A stretch of DNA of 39,683 nucleotides, taken from the NCBI GenBank assembly GCA_946629475.1, contig CAMOXX010000002.1, positions 1 to 39,683 on the forward strand. The letters run 5' to 3'. Origin of the DNA: an uncultured Blautia sp. Lineage in GTDB: Bacteria > Bacillota > Clostridia > Lachnospirales > Lachnospiraceae. Below, one piece after another: positions 7,744 through 15,526 of this stretch (position 1 is its first letter; every line of letters starts with the position of its first letter). Made by a program: the position numbers and the translations under genes. The notes under the pieces are model-generated. The model ran no database searches, was not told where the DNA came from, and was given only the letters and a program-made list of their open reading frames with translations.

Positions 7744-8865
7744 TCAGTTCTTTTTCAGTTTTACAACAATATGACGATAGGGTTCTTCTCCCTCGCTGAT
7801 TGTTTCAACATACTTGTTGCCCTGCAGTGAGGAATGAATAATGCGGCGTTCATAAGGATTCATCGGCTCCAGAACTACCGGACGTCTGGTCTTTTTCACC
7901 TTATACGCAATTCCCCTGGCAAGGTTTTCCAGTGTTTCCTTGCGGCGGCGGCGGTAATCCTCCGTATCAAGCTTAACACGGATATAATTATCTTTTCCTT
8001 TGTTTACAACAAGGCTGGTAAGATACTGAAGGGAATCCAGCGTCTGACCTCTTTTTCCGATCAGAACACCCATGTCGTCGCCTTCAAAATCGACGTCCAG
8101 GCTTCCCTCTTCCCTGTTATACACGGATTTGATCTGAACTTCACCAAGATCAATCGTATCAAATACACTTTTCAGGAAATCGGCAGCTCTCTGCTCAACT
8201 TCCTTAATTTCGTCCTCATCTGTCAGAATCTCAATCGGCTTGCTCTGTTTTACAGGCTTTGCCGACTTTTCGGTCTCTTCAGCTGCGCCTTCTTCCGCTT
8301 CTGGTTTTTCGGCCTTTTCAGGTTTTTCCTGAACCTTGTCGTGTTTTCTGCGGTTTCTTTCCCTGCCGGTTTTTTCCTTCGGCTGTTTTTCCTGGTTCTG
8401 AACTGCAGCTTCTTTTACAGGTTCTTCAGCTGTCGCTGCAGCAGCTTTTTCTTCTGCAGGAGCGGCTTCCTTCCTGACTTCTTTTTTCTCCTGCTTTACA
8501 TTATCCTTCTTCGCCGGTTTCTTTTCGTCATCCGCTTTATTCTCTTTTACAGAAGGTTTTTCTTTGGCAGGTGCTTTTTTCTCCTGTTTTTTGGTTTCTT
8601 TTTTCGGAGCTTCCTTTTTCTCAGGTTTTATGATCGATTCGACTTTTACATTATCAAGGATATCCTTGATCTCATCCTTTTCGTCGATCACGATTTTTCT
8701 GCGGGCCTTGATCACTGCGGGCTTTGCGCCGATTCCGAAAAATCCTGAGCTGCCTTCGCTGATGATTCTGATATCAAGCTGATCACTTGTTGTTCCGAGC
8801 TCCATGCACGCTTTTGTGATCGCTTCACTTTTATTTTTAGCTGAAAACTGAACAAATTCTTCCAT
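7744..8865 (-). CDS. jag: RNA-binding protein KhpB (Jag/EloR)
   Basis: Cytoplasmic RNA-binding protein tied to cell elongation and envelope regulation in Gram-positives. 373 residues; many relatives are 200-350. Domains: Jag_N (about 1-52, ending SSGFFGIGAKPAVIKARR), a very charged Lys/Glu/Ala linker (about 70-215), a KH-II domain with GKRG (270-273; GVLIGKRGQTLDSLQYL), and a C-terminal R3H domain (NPYERRIIHSSL, about 336-347). The linker is low complexity and probably disordered, which explains the extra length. It starts 21 bases after the yidC stop, the classical yidC-jag pair. Confidence 0.95.
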   Translation of the reverse strand: MEEFVQFSAKNKSEAITKACMELGTTSDQLDIRIISEGSSGFFGIGAKPAVIKARRKIVIDEKDEIKDILDNVKVESIIKPEKKEAPKKETKKQEKKAPAKEKPSVKENKADDEKKPAKKDNVKQEKKEVRKEAAPAEEKAAAATAEEPVKEAAVQNQEKQPKEKTGRERNRRKHDKVQEKPEKAEKPEAEEGAAEETEKSAKPVKQSKPIEILTDEDEIKEVEQRAADFLKSVFDTIDLGEVQIKSVYNREEGSLDVDFEGDDMGVLIGKRGQTLDSLQYLTSLVVNKGKDNYIRVKLDTEDYRRRRKETLENLARGIAYKVKKTRRPVVLEPMNPYERRIIHSSLQGNKYVETISEGEEPYRHIVVKLKKN

Positions 8866-8886
8866 TATTAAAACCCCCGTTCCCGG

Positions 8887-10230
8887 CTATTTCTTCTTGT
8901 TTCTCTCATTATAATCACGAACCATATTTGCTTTTGCCGTAATACTTCCCGCCTTCGCGTTCTTTGCCGATTCGTAAGCCTTTTCTACCTTCTGGGCTCT
9001 TTCTTCGGCTGATCCGCTGCCGACACCTTTTGTATTCACATTTCCCTTCTGATTCAGGGAGCGGGAATCCACATTCCGGGCATCCAGGTTTTTGGCATTC
9101 TGATGGGCCTGGCTTGTAATCTTCTGAGGAGGAAGACCCTGTTTTGTACGCTTCTCCTCGATTTTTTTCATATTTTCATTCACCAGAACATTGATGTCGA
9201 TCTTGTTCAGATGACGGTTGATCAGAATCTGCTGGATACAACGGACAACGGCGCTGGAAATCCAGTAAATACCAAGACCTACCGGGAATGTAAAGCAGAA
9301 TACCGCTGACATAAGGGGCATGACCGTGTTCATGGTCTTCATGGAGTTTGCCATGGTATCCCCTTCATTTGCGTTCTGATTTCCTGCCTGGGGCATCAGC
9401 TTGATATTCATCATCTGTGTAAACCAGGAAAGAATGGGAATCAGCAGCGCAATGATACAGAGAGCGATAGAACCGCCTTTTACAACCGCTGTGATATAAG
9501 TAAGAGGCTGCTCCGCAATATTCAGTCCGAAGAAATTCTGCATCGGACGGATTGCTGAAGCTGTACTTTTAATACTGTCAGTAAATGCCGAAAACTCGCT
9601 GACTTCACCAAGCTTTGTCCACTGAGTGGGAGAGAGGGCGTAAAGAAAATCTACGATGGAATTGCTCGTTGCAGTTCCGGCCTCACTCATGACAAGGCTG
9701 ACCCTTGTCATTTTATTGTCTGCAATGAATGTTTTGACAAGTTCTGTATAACCTTCTACACCTGTAATATTATTTACAAGACCTGTAAAAATATTTTTTA
9801 CGCTGTCAACGTATGCAGGGATTCTGTAAATAACCTGCCACAGAGCCATCAATATAGGAAACTGAATTGCCAGCTGAATACAGCTTCCTGACGCCGATAC
9901 ACCATATTTCTGGTATATCATCTGCGTTTCTTCATTCATCTTCATCATAGAATCCTGATCACGCTTGCCTTTATACTTGGCCTGGACGGCCTGGATTTCA
10001 GGCTGCATGACCGCGCTCATCTTTGAGAATTTCTGCTGTTTAATCTGCAGAGGCGTCATGAGAAGATAAATAATAATACTGAAGATGATGATACAAAGAC
10101 CAAGATTCTGAATTCCAAATAAACCATTTAAGGCTTTGTAAATGCCATCCATGATATATCCCATCAAAGAAGCCAGCTGGCCTATGATCGGAGTGGAACT
10201 CTTAGTGGCTAAGATAATATCCAAATTCAT
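8887..10230 (-). CDS. yidC: Membrane protein insertase YidC/OxaA
   Basis: Inserts and folds membrane proteins, with or without the Sec translocon. About 447 residues. Hydrophobic segments: LGLCIIIFSIIIYLLMTPL (TM1 of the conserved core), SCIQLAIQFPILMALWQVIY, a long extracytoplasmic loop, then GSIALCIIALLIPILSWF and a C-terminal pair including MPLMSAVFCFTFPVGLGIYWISSAVVRCIQQ. The cytoplasmic tail is long and basic (ends NERNKKK). The longer frame begins with TTG (10237-10239), but that lies within the ribosome site GGAGG, so I chose the ATG at 10228-10230, although its spacing is short. No lipoprotein signal peptide is seen. The position of the groove arginine of SpoIIIJ (R before LLILPL) reads Tyr here (YLLMTPL). 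Co-transcribed with yidD and jag. Confidence 0.94.
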   Translation of the reverse strand: MNLDIILATKSSTPIIGQLASLMGYIMDGIYKALNGLFGIQNLGLCIIIFSIIIYLLMTPLQIKQQKFSKMSAVMQPEIQAVQAKYKGKRDQDSMMKMNEETQMIYQKYGVSASGSCIQLAIQFPILMALWQVIYRIPAYVDSVKNIFTGLVNNITGVEGYTELVKTFIADNKMTRVSLVMSEAGTATSNSIVDFLYALSPTQWTKLGEVSEFSAFTDSIKSTASAIRPMQNFFGLNIAEQPLTYITAVVKGGSIALCIIALLIPILSWFTQMMNIKLMPQAGNQNANEGDTMANSMKTMNTVMPLMSAVFCFTFPVGLGIYWISSAVVRCIQQILINRHLNKIDINVLVNENMKKIEEKRTKQGLPPQKITSQAHQNAKNLDARNVDSRSLNQKGNVNTKGVGSGSAEERAQKVEKAYESAKNAKAGSITAKANMVRDYNERNKKK

Positions 10231-10245
10231 TTCCTCCAAGAAGTA

Positions 10246-10458
10246 TTATGGAACCGGGTCGTAGCCTCCGTGAGAGAACGGATTGCAGCGGAGAATCCTC
10301 CACGCTGCCAGAAGGCTTCCCTTGAGGGCACCATACTTTTCAATTGCCTCTAAGCCATATTGCGAACATGTGGGAATATAAGGACATTTCGTTCTTTTCA
10401 TCGGTGACAGATAAATCTGATACAATCTGATCATCCTGATAAGAGCTTTTTTTACCAT
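10246..10458 (-). CDS. yidD: Membrane protein insertion efficiency factor YidD
   Basis: Small membrane-associated protein (70 residues) that assists YidC insertion. It shows the family core: [23 protein letters not shown], then [28 protein letters not shown], ending GGYDPVP. The three conserved cysteines are present (CPY, TCS, RCNP). It sits 20 bases after rnpA and 15 before the yidC ATG, the standard gene order. Confidence 0.96.
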   Translation of the reverse strand: MVKKALIRMIRLYQIYLSPMKRTKCPYIPTCSQYGLEAIEKYGALKGSLLAAWRILRCNPFSHGGYDPVP

Positions 10459-10478
10459 TTTATTCTCCCGAAACCATC

Positions 10479-10829
10479 TTATGATTCCTGTTCCTTTACT
10501 GTAACAGAATGCTTTTTTGCAAGATACATAAAAGATTTTTCCAGTTCCGCGAAAGTCTTTCCTTTTGCCGGCTGTCTTGCGATTACTGCAATATCCAGGC
10601 CATTTCGAAAAGAAAGCTCATTCAGACGATAGATTTCACGTATCAATCTGGTGATTCTGTGGCGTACCACACTGTTCCCTACTTTTTTGCTTACTGATAT
10701 TCCCAGACGATTCCTGTTGTACTGATTTTCCAGTACATACATCACCAGATACCGATCGGCTTTTGATGTTCCCTCATGATAAACCCGCTGAAAGTCCTTG
10801 TTCTTTTTTAATGATTCTGAATGAATCAT
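10479..10829 (-). CDS. rnpA: Ribonuclease P protein component
   Basis: Basic protein subunit of RNase P, which matures the 5' ends of tRNAs. 116 residues from the start chosen here. Family features: [15 protein letters not shown] at the N-terminus and the RNR-type motif [26 protein letters not shown] (RNR at about 50, core at 52-76). A longer frame reaches 10862, but its first codons lie in the rpmH-rnpA hairpin; the ATG at 10827-10829 has AAGGAGA six bases upstream and begins the conserved region, so it is preferred. Confidence 0.95.
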   Translation of the reverse strand: MIHSESLKKNKDFQRVYHEGTSKADRYLVMYVLENQYNRNRLGISVSKKVGNSVVRHRITRLIREIYRLNELSFRNGLDIAVIARQPAKGKTFAELEKSFMYLAKKHSVTVKEQES

Positions 10830-10850
10830 TTTAATCTCCTTTTGAAGAAG

Positions 10851-10875
10851 AAAAGACCACATAAAATGCGGTCTT
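10851..10875 (-). terminator. Attenuating terminator between rpmH and rnpA
   Basis: Inverted repeat AAGACCACAT (10853-10862) / ATGCGGTCTT (10866-10875), ten pairs with one G-U wobble on the transcript and a 3-base loop. It is followed on the minus strand by TTTTCTTCTTC. It lies just after rpmH and would lower expression of rnpA relative to rpmH while leaving read-through. Confidence 0.7.
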
Positions 10876-10884
10876 ATAAGCTAC

Positions 10885-11019
10885 TTATGCAGATAACTGC
10901 TTTCTTCCTTTTAATCTCCTTGCTGCGAGAACCTTACGTCCACCCTTTGTGCTCATACGTGCTCTGAATCCGTGAACTTTTGCTCTGGATCTCTTTTTCG
11001 GCTGAAATGTCATTTTCAT
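10885..11019 (-). CDS. rpmH: 50S ribosomal protein L34
   Basis: Short basic ribosomal protein (44 residues), found here by reading the minus strand. It begins [18 protein letters not shown], has the conserved [17 protein letters not shown] core, and ends KGRKQLSA. Start ATG at 11017-11019 is supported by GGGAGGT upstream; a second in-frame ATG two codons later (11013) is possible. First gene of the minus-strand transcript facing dnaA across oriC. Confidence 0.97.
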   Translation of the reverse strand: MKMTFQPKKRSRAKVHGFRARMSTKGGRKVLAARRLKGRKQLSA

Positions 11020-11091
11020 TGATATGCACCTCCCTTATATTTATTTTACCATTTCTCCCGCGTGTTTAATGATAATAGAACATCATTACCA

Positions 11092-11119
11092 TTATATGCA
11101 GTTTATCTATTACCGTCAA
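11092..11119 (-). promoter_or_regulatory. Promoter of rpmH
   Basis: Minus strand: TTGACG (11119-11114), 16 bases, then TATAAT (11097-11092). The boxes match the sigma-A consensus 5/6 and 6/6. Start would be near 11085, a leader of about 65 bases. Confidence 0.78.
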
Positions 11120-11161
11120 GGATTTTTTTCCATTTCAGGGGGTATATTGGTTTACGTAAAG

Positions 11162-11368
11162 TTTTCCACATTTTGTGGAAAACTTGTGGAAAACCATGCT
11201 CAAAACATTCAGTTTTCCACTTTTCCGGTTTCAAAACCCTTTTTTTCTCGGCTGTCTGACCTTTTTCGACTTTATCCACACATCCCCGACATAATCTGAC
11301 AGGATTCGACTTTTTATGGTAACTGTTTCCCTTTATCCACATCTTATCCACATTTCTGATGTGGATAA
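11162..11368. other. oriC, upstream DnaA-box cluster
   Basis: Part of the 442-base rpmH-dnaA gap. Perfect DnaA boxes: TTATCCACA at 11272-11280, 11333-11341 and 11344-11352, and its complement TGTGGATAA at 11360-11368. One-mismatch boxes: TTTTCCACA 11162-11170, TGTGGAAAA 11174-11182 and 11185-11193; a weaker TTTTCCACT at 11213-11221. Two boxes face each other at 11344-11368 just upstream of the dnaA promoter, suggesting DnaA autoregulation. Together with the dnaA-dnaN gap this forms a bipartite origin like that of Bacillus. Confidence 0.93.
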
Positions 11369-11396
11369 GATGTCCTGTATATTGCCCCTTTTCCCA

Positions 11397-11425
11397 TTGA
11401 TAAAATCTTCCTTTTATTATAAAAT
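11397..11425 (+). promoter_or_regulatory. Promoter of dnaA
   Basis: TTGATA (11397-11402), 17 bases, TAAAAT (11420-11425), each 5/6 to consensus. Start near 11432 gives a leader of about 30 bases before the ATG. The box pair at 11344-11368 ends 28 bases upstream. Confidence 0.75.
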
Positions 11426-11461
11426 AACTCTGTGTATTTTTAGAAACGGAGAGATTGACAA

Positions 11462-12826
11462 ATGAACGCTGTAGCTGAAAACTGGGACAACATCCTGGAA
11501 ATCATGAAGAGGGATTATGATATTTCTGAAATCCAATGCAATACATGGCTTAAGCCATTAAAAGTAGTTTCCTATAAAGACGGCGTGGTTACCATATCTC
11601 TGCCTTCTCAGCTGGAAGGGCTCGGGCAGAAATTCATCAGCAATAAATATACTCTTCCTCTTCAGGTTACCATCAGCGACGTTCTTGGAATAGATGAATG
11701 TACCATCGATTTTGTTTCCGAAAAGGATATTCCTGCATCCGTGCAGCCTGATATTCCGGACCACAACCTTCAGAAACGTATTGAAGAGGCCAGAATCAAT
11801 CCGAGATACACATTCGATACTTTTGTTGTCGGCGGAAACAGCAAATTTGCCCAGGCTGCGGCTCTCGCTGTTTCGGAGGATCCGGGAGGAGCCTACAACC
11901 CTCTGTATATTTACGGGGATGCCGGTCTCGGCAAAACCCACCTGATGCATTCGATCGGACATTTTATTCTGGAGCACGACAAAAACAGTAAAGTTCTTTA
12001 TGTCACCAGCGAAGAGTTTACCAATGAACTGATCGAGACAATCCGTAACGGAAATAATACGGCTATGTCGAAGTTCAGGGATAAATACCGCAACATAGAT
12101 GTTCTTCTTCTGGATGATATTCAGTTTATAATAGGAAAGGAATCTACGCAGGAAGAGTTTTTCCACACCTTCAATACTCTTCACAGCGCAAAAAAACAGA
12201 TTGTCCTCTCATCCGACAAGCCTCCCAAGGATCTTGAAATCCTTGAAGAGCGGTTCCGTTCACGTTTTGAGTGGGGCCTGATTGCAGATATCAGTATCCC
12301 TGACTACGAAACAAGAATGGCGATTCTTCATAAAAAGGAAGAACTTGAAAATGTACATATTGATGAGGAGATCATAAAGTATATCGCCAATAATATCAAA
12401 TCCAATATCCGTGAACTGGAGGGAGCTTTCAACAAGATTGTTGCCCATGCCAGGCTGGAGCCGGATAAAATGAATATGGAGGAAGCGGTCAATATTCTGA
12501 AGGATTTCATCTCTCCTTTCCAGAATAAAAATGTTACTCCGGAAGACATTATGATAATCGTTGCGGACTATTACCACGTTTCTGTCAGTGATCTTACCGG
12601 AAGCAAGCGCAATTACAGCATTATGGAGCCCCGGCAGGTATGCATGTACCTGATCAGGGAAATCCTTTCGCTTCCTTATAAAAGCATAGGGCTGCTCCTG
12701 GGTAAAAGGGATCATACGACTGTTATGAACGGCATCAACAAGATCAATAATGAAATAGAAATCAATGAGCAGATGAGTTTTACAATCAATACACTCATCA
12801 AAAAAATCAATTCACAACAGTCCTGA
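11462..12826 (+). CDS. dnaA: Chromosomal replication initiator protein DnaA
   Basis: Binds DnaA boxes, forms an ATP filament and opens the origin. 454 residues, typical. Domain I (about 1-80) starts with a helical WDNILEIMKRDYD stretch; a short domain II linker (about 85-105); domain III AAA+ with Walker A GDAGLGKT (152-159), Walker B LLLDDIQF and the initiator-specific region; domain IV HTH with the signature LLGKRDHTTVMNGINKI near the C-terminus. The ribosome site is GGAGAG eight bases before the ATG. First gene of a dnaA-dnaN-yaaA-recF cluster; origin boxes flank it on both sides. Confidence 0.98.
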   Translation: MNAVAENWDNILEIMKRDYDISEIQCNTWLKPLKVVSYKDGVVTISLPSQLEGLGQKFISNKYTLPLQVTISDVLGIDECTIDFVSEKDIPASVQPDIPDHNLQKRIEEARINPRYTFDTFVVGGNSKFAQAAALAVSEDPGGAYNPLYIYGDAGLGKTHLMHSIGHFILEHDKNSKVLYVTSEEFTNELIETIRNGNNTAMSKFRDKYRNIDVLLLDDIQFIIGKESTQEEFFHTFNTLHSAKKQIVLSSDKPPKDLEILEERFRSRFEWGLIADISIPDYETRMAILHKKEELENVHIDEEIIKYIANNIKSNIRELEGAFNKIVAHARLEPDKMNMEEAVNILKDFISPFQNKNVTPEDIMIIVADYYHVSVSDLTGSKRNYSIMEPRQVCMYLIREILSLPYKSIGLLLGKRDHTTVMNGINKINNEIEINEQMSFTINTLIKKINSQQS

Positions 12827-12834
12827 AAAGCCCG

Positions 12835-12994
12835 TGTGGATGAATTGTGGAAAAGAAAAGAGTTTTCCATACTGGTTACTTCCTGATATCCACACATTAA
12901 AAGCCTTTATTTACAAGGGCTCTGACCACTTTTACACATTATCAACAGCCCCTATTATTACTTCTTCTGATTTGTTTTTATATATTTATATATA
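12835..12994. other. oriC, unwinding region between dnaA and dnaN
   Basis: The 202-base gap holds TGTGGATGA (12835-12843), TGTGGAAAA (12846-12854), ATATCCACA (12886-12894), each one mismatch from a DnaA box, then two abutting boxes TTTTACACA (12930-12938) and TTATCAACA (12939-12947). These are followed by a GC step (GCCC) and CTATTATTACTTCTTCTG (12952-12969), a triplet series like the DnaA-trios of Bacillus, then an AT-rich run (12971-12994). This order box-GC-trio-AT matches the basal unwinding system of B. subtilis. A small hairpin lies at 12902-12921. Confidence 0.88.
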
Positions 12995-13028
12995 AGCCGG
13001 CTGCACACCGAAAGGAAGATTCCGAACT

Positions 13029-14144
13029 ATGAAGATCATCTGTTCAAAAAATGAATTACTGAAAAGTATTAATATATCCATGAAGGCTGTTCCTTCCAAA
13101 ACCACTATGCAGATTCTCTCCTGCATTCTGTTTGACGCGTCTGCAAAACAGATACGTCTGATCTCAAACGATATGGAGATCGGCATTGAGACGATCGTTG
13201 AAGGCTCAATTGTCGAAAGGGGAATTATCGCGATTGACGCAAAAATCATCTATGAGATTATCCGGAGGCTGCCGGACAGCGATATCACGATCTCATCCGA
13301 TAACAGATACAATGTCACCGTTTTGTGTGAGAAATCCCACTTTACGATTCCGGGAAAACCGGGAGATGATTTTGCGCGCCTGCCCTATATTGAGAAGGAC
13401 GAATCTCTCACACTTTCCCAGTTTACGCTGAAAGAAATGATCAGGCAGACCATTTTTTCCATCGCGATGAACGAAAACAATCCTCTGATGACGGGAGAGC
13501 TTTTCGAAATAAAAAACAATTTTCTCAGAGTCGTATCGCTTGACGGACACAGGATAGCCATACGCATGTTAAAACTGAACAGGGATTACAATGACAGAAA
13601 ACTGATTGTTCCCGGAAAAACACTGAGTGAAATCAGCAAAATTCTTTCCGGTGAAATGGACAGCCAGGTCAGTATTTATTTTTCACAGAATCATATTCTG
13701 TTTGAATTCGAGCAGACAGTGGTTGTTTCGAGACTGATCGAAGGAGAGTATTTCAGGGTGGATCAGATGCTTTCTGCTGATTATGCCACAAAAGTTACGG
13801 TAAATAACAAGGATTTTTACAATTGTATCGACAGGGCAACCCTTCTTGTGAAGGAGGGAGATAAAAAGCCTGTTGTGGTTAATATAACAGATAACAACAT
13901 GGAACTCTCTATCAATTCGACGCTCGGATCGATGAAAGAAGAAGTTAATATCGAAAAGAGCGGAAAAGATATTGTGATTGGCTTCAACCCCAGATTTTTG
14001 ATGGATGCGATGAGAGTCATTGATGATGAGCTGATTGACATTTACCTTGTGAATCCAAAGGCTCCGTGCTTTATTAAAGACAGCGAAGGAACATATATTT
14101 ACCTGATTCTTCCTGTGAATATCAACCAGAACAGCAGTTTTTAA
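13029..14144 (+). CDS. dnaN: DNA polymerase III beta sliding clamp
   Basis: Ring-shaped processivity clamp. 371 residues, normal length, with three repeated clamp folds (about 1-125, 130-250, 255-371). Typical features: an N-terminal MKIICSKNELLKSINISMKAV, RVVSLDGHRIAIR near 173-185, and a C-terminal PVNINQ stretch close to the family's last strand. Ribosome site AAGGAAGA about ten bases before the ATG. It follows the unwinding element and precedes yaaA by 12 bases. Confidence 0.97.
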   Translation: MKIICSKNELLKSINISMKAVPSKTTMQILSCILFDASAKQIRLISNDMEIGIETIVEGSIVERGIIAIDAKIIYEIIRRLPDSDITISSDNRYNVTVLCEKSHFTIPGKPGDDFARLPYIEKDESLTLSQFTLKEMIRQTIFSIAMNENNPLMTGELFEIKNNFLRVVSLDGHRIAIRMLKLNRDYNDRKLIVPGKTLSEISKILSGEMDSQVSIYFSQNHILFEFEQTVVVSRLIEGEYFRVDQMLSADYATKVTVNNKDFYNCIDRATLLVKEGDKKPVVVNITDNNMELSINSTLGSMKEEVNIEKSGKDIVIGFNPRFLMDAMRVIDDELIDIYLVNPKAPCFIKDSEGTYIYLILPVNINQNSSF

Positions 14145-14156
14145 GGAGAACGCAGG

Positions 14157-14369
14157 ATGGAAATGGAGATTACGATCAGAGATGAATATATAAAACTCGG
14201 GCAGGCACTGAAGCTGGCCGGGGTAACAAGGGACGGAGTGGAATCAAAATACGTCATAACCGAGGGCCTGGTTAAAGTGAATGGTGAGGTTGATTTAAGA
14301 AGAGGCCGGAAGGTTTACAAAAATGATGTAATTTCCTACGACGGCAATGAAATCAGAGTGACCGGGTGA
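14157..14369 (+). CDS. yaaA: S4-domain RNA-binding protein YaaA
   Basis: Small (70 residues) S4-like RNA-binding protein that sits between dnaN and recF in many Firmicutes; in Bacillus the product has been linked to the ribosome. The S4 core is visible: EYIKLGQALKLAGVTRDG then VKVNGEVDLRRGRKVYKNDVI. Ribosome site AAGGAG overlaps the dnaN stop region. It ends 4 bases before the recF ATG, so it is translationally coupled. Confidence 0.92.
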   Translation: MEMEITIRDEYIKLGQALKLAGVTRDGVESKYVITEGLVKVNGEVDLRRGRKVYKNDVISYDGNEIRVTG

Positions 14370-14373
14370 AGGC

Positions 14374-15459
14374 ATGTATATAGAATCCGTGCAGCTCAAA
14401 AATTTCCGGAATTATGAGTTTCTGGAGATGACTTTTGACCAGGGTACGAATATTCTCTATGGGGATAACGCGCAGGGAAAAACAAATATTCTGGAATCTC
14501 TGTATCTTTGCGGAACGAGCAAATCCCATAAAAGCAGCAAGGATAAGGAGATGATCCGGTTCGGAGAAGAGGAAGCCCATATCAGGCTGTTTGTACGGAA
14601 AAACGGGATTTCCTACAAGATTGACATGCACCTGAAAAAGAATAAGGCAAAAGGGGTTGCTGTCAACGGAATTCCGATCCGCAGGGCAAGGGAGCTTCTG
14701 GGCGTATTGAACCTTGTGTTTTTTTCTCCGGAGGATCTGAATATTATCAAAAGCGGTCCCGCTGACAGAAGAAAATTTATGGATCTGGAGCTCTGCCAGC
14801 TTGAATCCATGTACATTGCGGATATTTCGGCATATAATCACATTCTTCAGCAGAGAAATAAGCTTCTGAAAGATATTTTTTTTAACCCCTCTCTGCAGAG
14901 TACACTGGATATCTGGGATACTCAGCTTGCGGATTACGGAAAAAAGATCATTCTGACAAGAAGGAAATTTATTGAAGAACTGAATTCGGTGATTCATGAT
15001 ATACACAATAATCTGACAGGCGGAAACGAAAAGATAGAAATCGGTTATGAACCGGATGTGACGGAAGATGAGTTTTCTGAAAAGCTGAGATCACTGAGGG
15101 AGAGGGATTTAAAAACCAGGACAACAAACGCCGGCCCTCACAGGGATGATTTTTGTGTGAAAGTCAACGAAATCGATATCAGAAAATTCGGTTCTCAGGG
15201 ACAGCAGCGGACTGCTGCTCTTTCTCTTAAGCTTTCCGAAATATATCTGGTGAAAAAGAGAATTCATGATACTCCTGTTCTGCTCCTGGATGACGTATTA
15301 TCTGAGTTGGACAGCAGCAGGCAGAATTATCTGCTTGACAGCATACATGATATCCAGACGATTATTACCTGCACCGGGCTGGATGATTTTGTAAGCCATC
15401 AGTTTGAAATAAACAGGGTATTTCATGTGGTGAAAGGCAACGTTTTTGAGAAAGAATAA
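14374..15459 (+). CDS. recF: DNA replication and repair protein RecF
   Basis: SMC-like ATPase that loads RecA at gaps together with RecO and RecR. 361 residues, normal. It begins MYIESVQLKNFRNYE, with Walker A GDNAQGKT (30-37), the signature FGSQGQQRTAALSLKL, and Walker B PVLLLDDVLSELD near 307-319. Most Firmicutes have remB (DUF370) and then gyrB after recF; neither follows here. An A/U-rich terminator begins inside its last codons. Confidence 0.97.
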   Translation: MYIESVQLKNFRNYEFLEMTFDQGTNILYGDNAQGKTNILESLYLCGTSKSHKSSKDKEMIRFGEEEAHIRLFVRKNGISYKIDMHLKKNKAKGVAVNGIPIRRARELLGVLNLVFFSPEDLNIIKSGPADRRKFMDLELCQLESMYIADISAYNHILQQRNKLLKDIFFNPSLQSTLDIWDTQLADYGKKIILTRRKFIEELNSVIHDIHNNLTGGNEKIEIGYEPDVTEDEFSEKLRSLRERDLKTRTTNAGPHRDDFCVKVNEIDIRKFGSQGQQRTAALSLKLSEIYLVKKRIHDTPVLLLDDVLSELDSSRQNYLLDSIHDIQTIITCTGLDDFVSHQFEINRVFHVVKGNVFEKE

Positions 15460-15476
15460 TCATTTCTTTCTTTTTT
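15449..15476 (+). terminator. Weak A/U-rich terminator after recF
   Basis: AGAAAGAA (15449-15456) pairs with TTCTTTCT (15464-15471) across a 7-base loop containing the recF stop, followed by a run of T to 15476. The stem has only two G-C pairs, so it is probably leaky. Its T run overlaps the -35 box of the next promoter. Confidence 0.5.
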
Positions 15477-15503
15477 GACAAGTATATATGCATGTGATAA
15501 ACT
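15475..15503 (+). promoter_or_regulatory. Promoter of the TPR/acidic/AAA-like gene
   Basis: TTGACA (15475-15480), 17 bases, TAAACT (15498-15503) with TGA before it (extended -10). The perfect -35 suggests a good promoter. Start would be near 15510, only about 17 bases before the ATG at 15527. Confidence 0.75.
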
Positions 15504-15526
15504 GAAAAGCAACGGTAACTATTTAA

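Noticed and set aside
7834-8748. Plus-strand frame of 304 codons
   Set aside because: A shadow of the jag gene; it is Phe/Leu/Arg-rich because it opposes the Lys/Glu linker codons.
10231-10239. TTG start for yidC
   Set aside because: The TTG is part of the GGAGG ribosome site region, so the ATG three codons later is more likely.
10830-10862. Longer N-terminus for rnpA
   Set aside because: The extra codons fall in a terminator hairpin, and the ATG at 10829 has a good ribosome site and begins the conserved sequence.
11024-11299. Plus-strand frames of 91 and 65 codons in the rpmH-dnaA gap
   Set aside because: They run through DnaA boxes and the rpmH promoter, with no ribosome site; treated as origin DNA.
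12902-12921. Terminator of dnaA
   Set aside because: The small stem has a wobble and no T run, and it lies among DnaA boxes; read-through to dnaN is expected.
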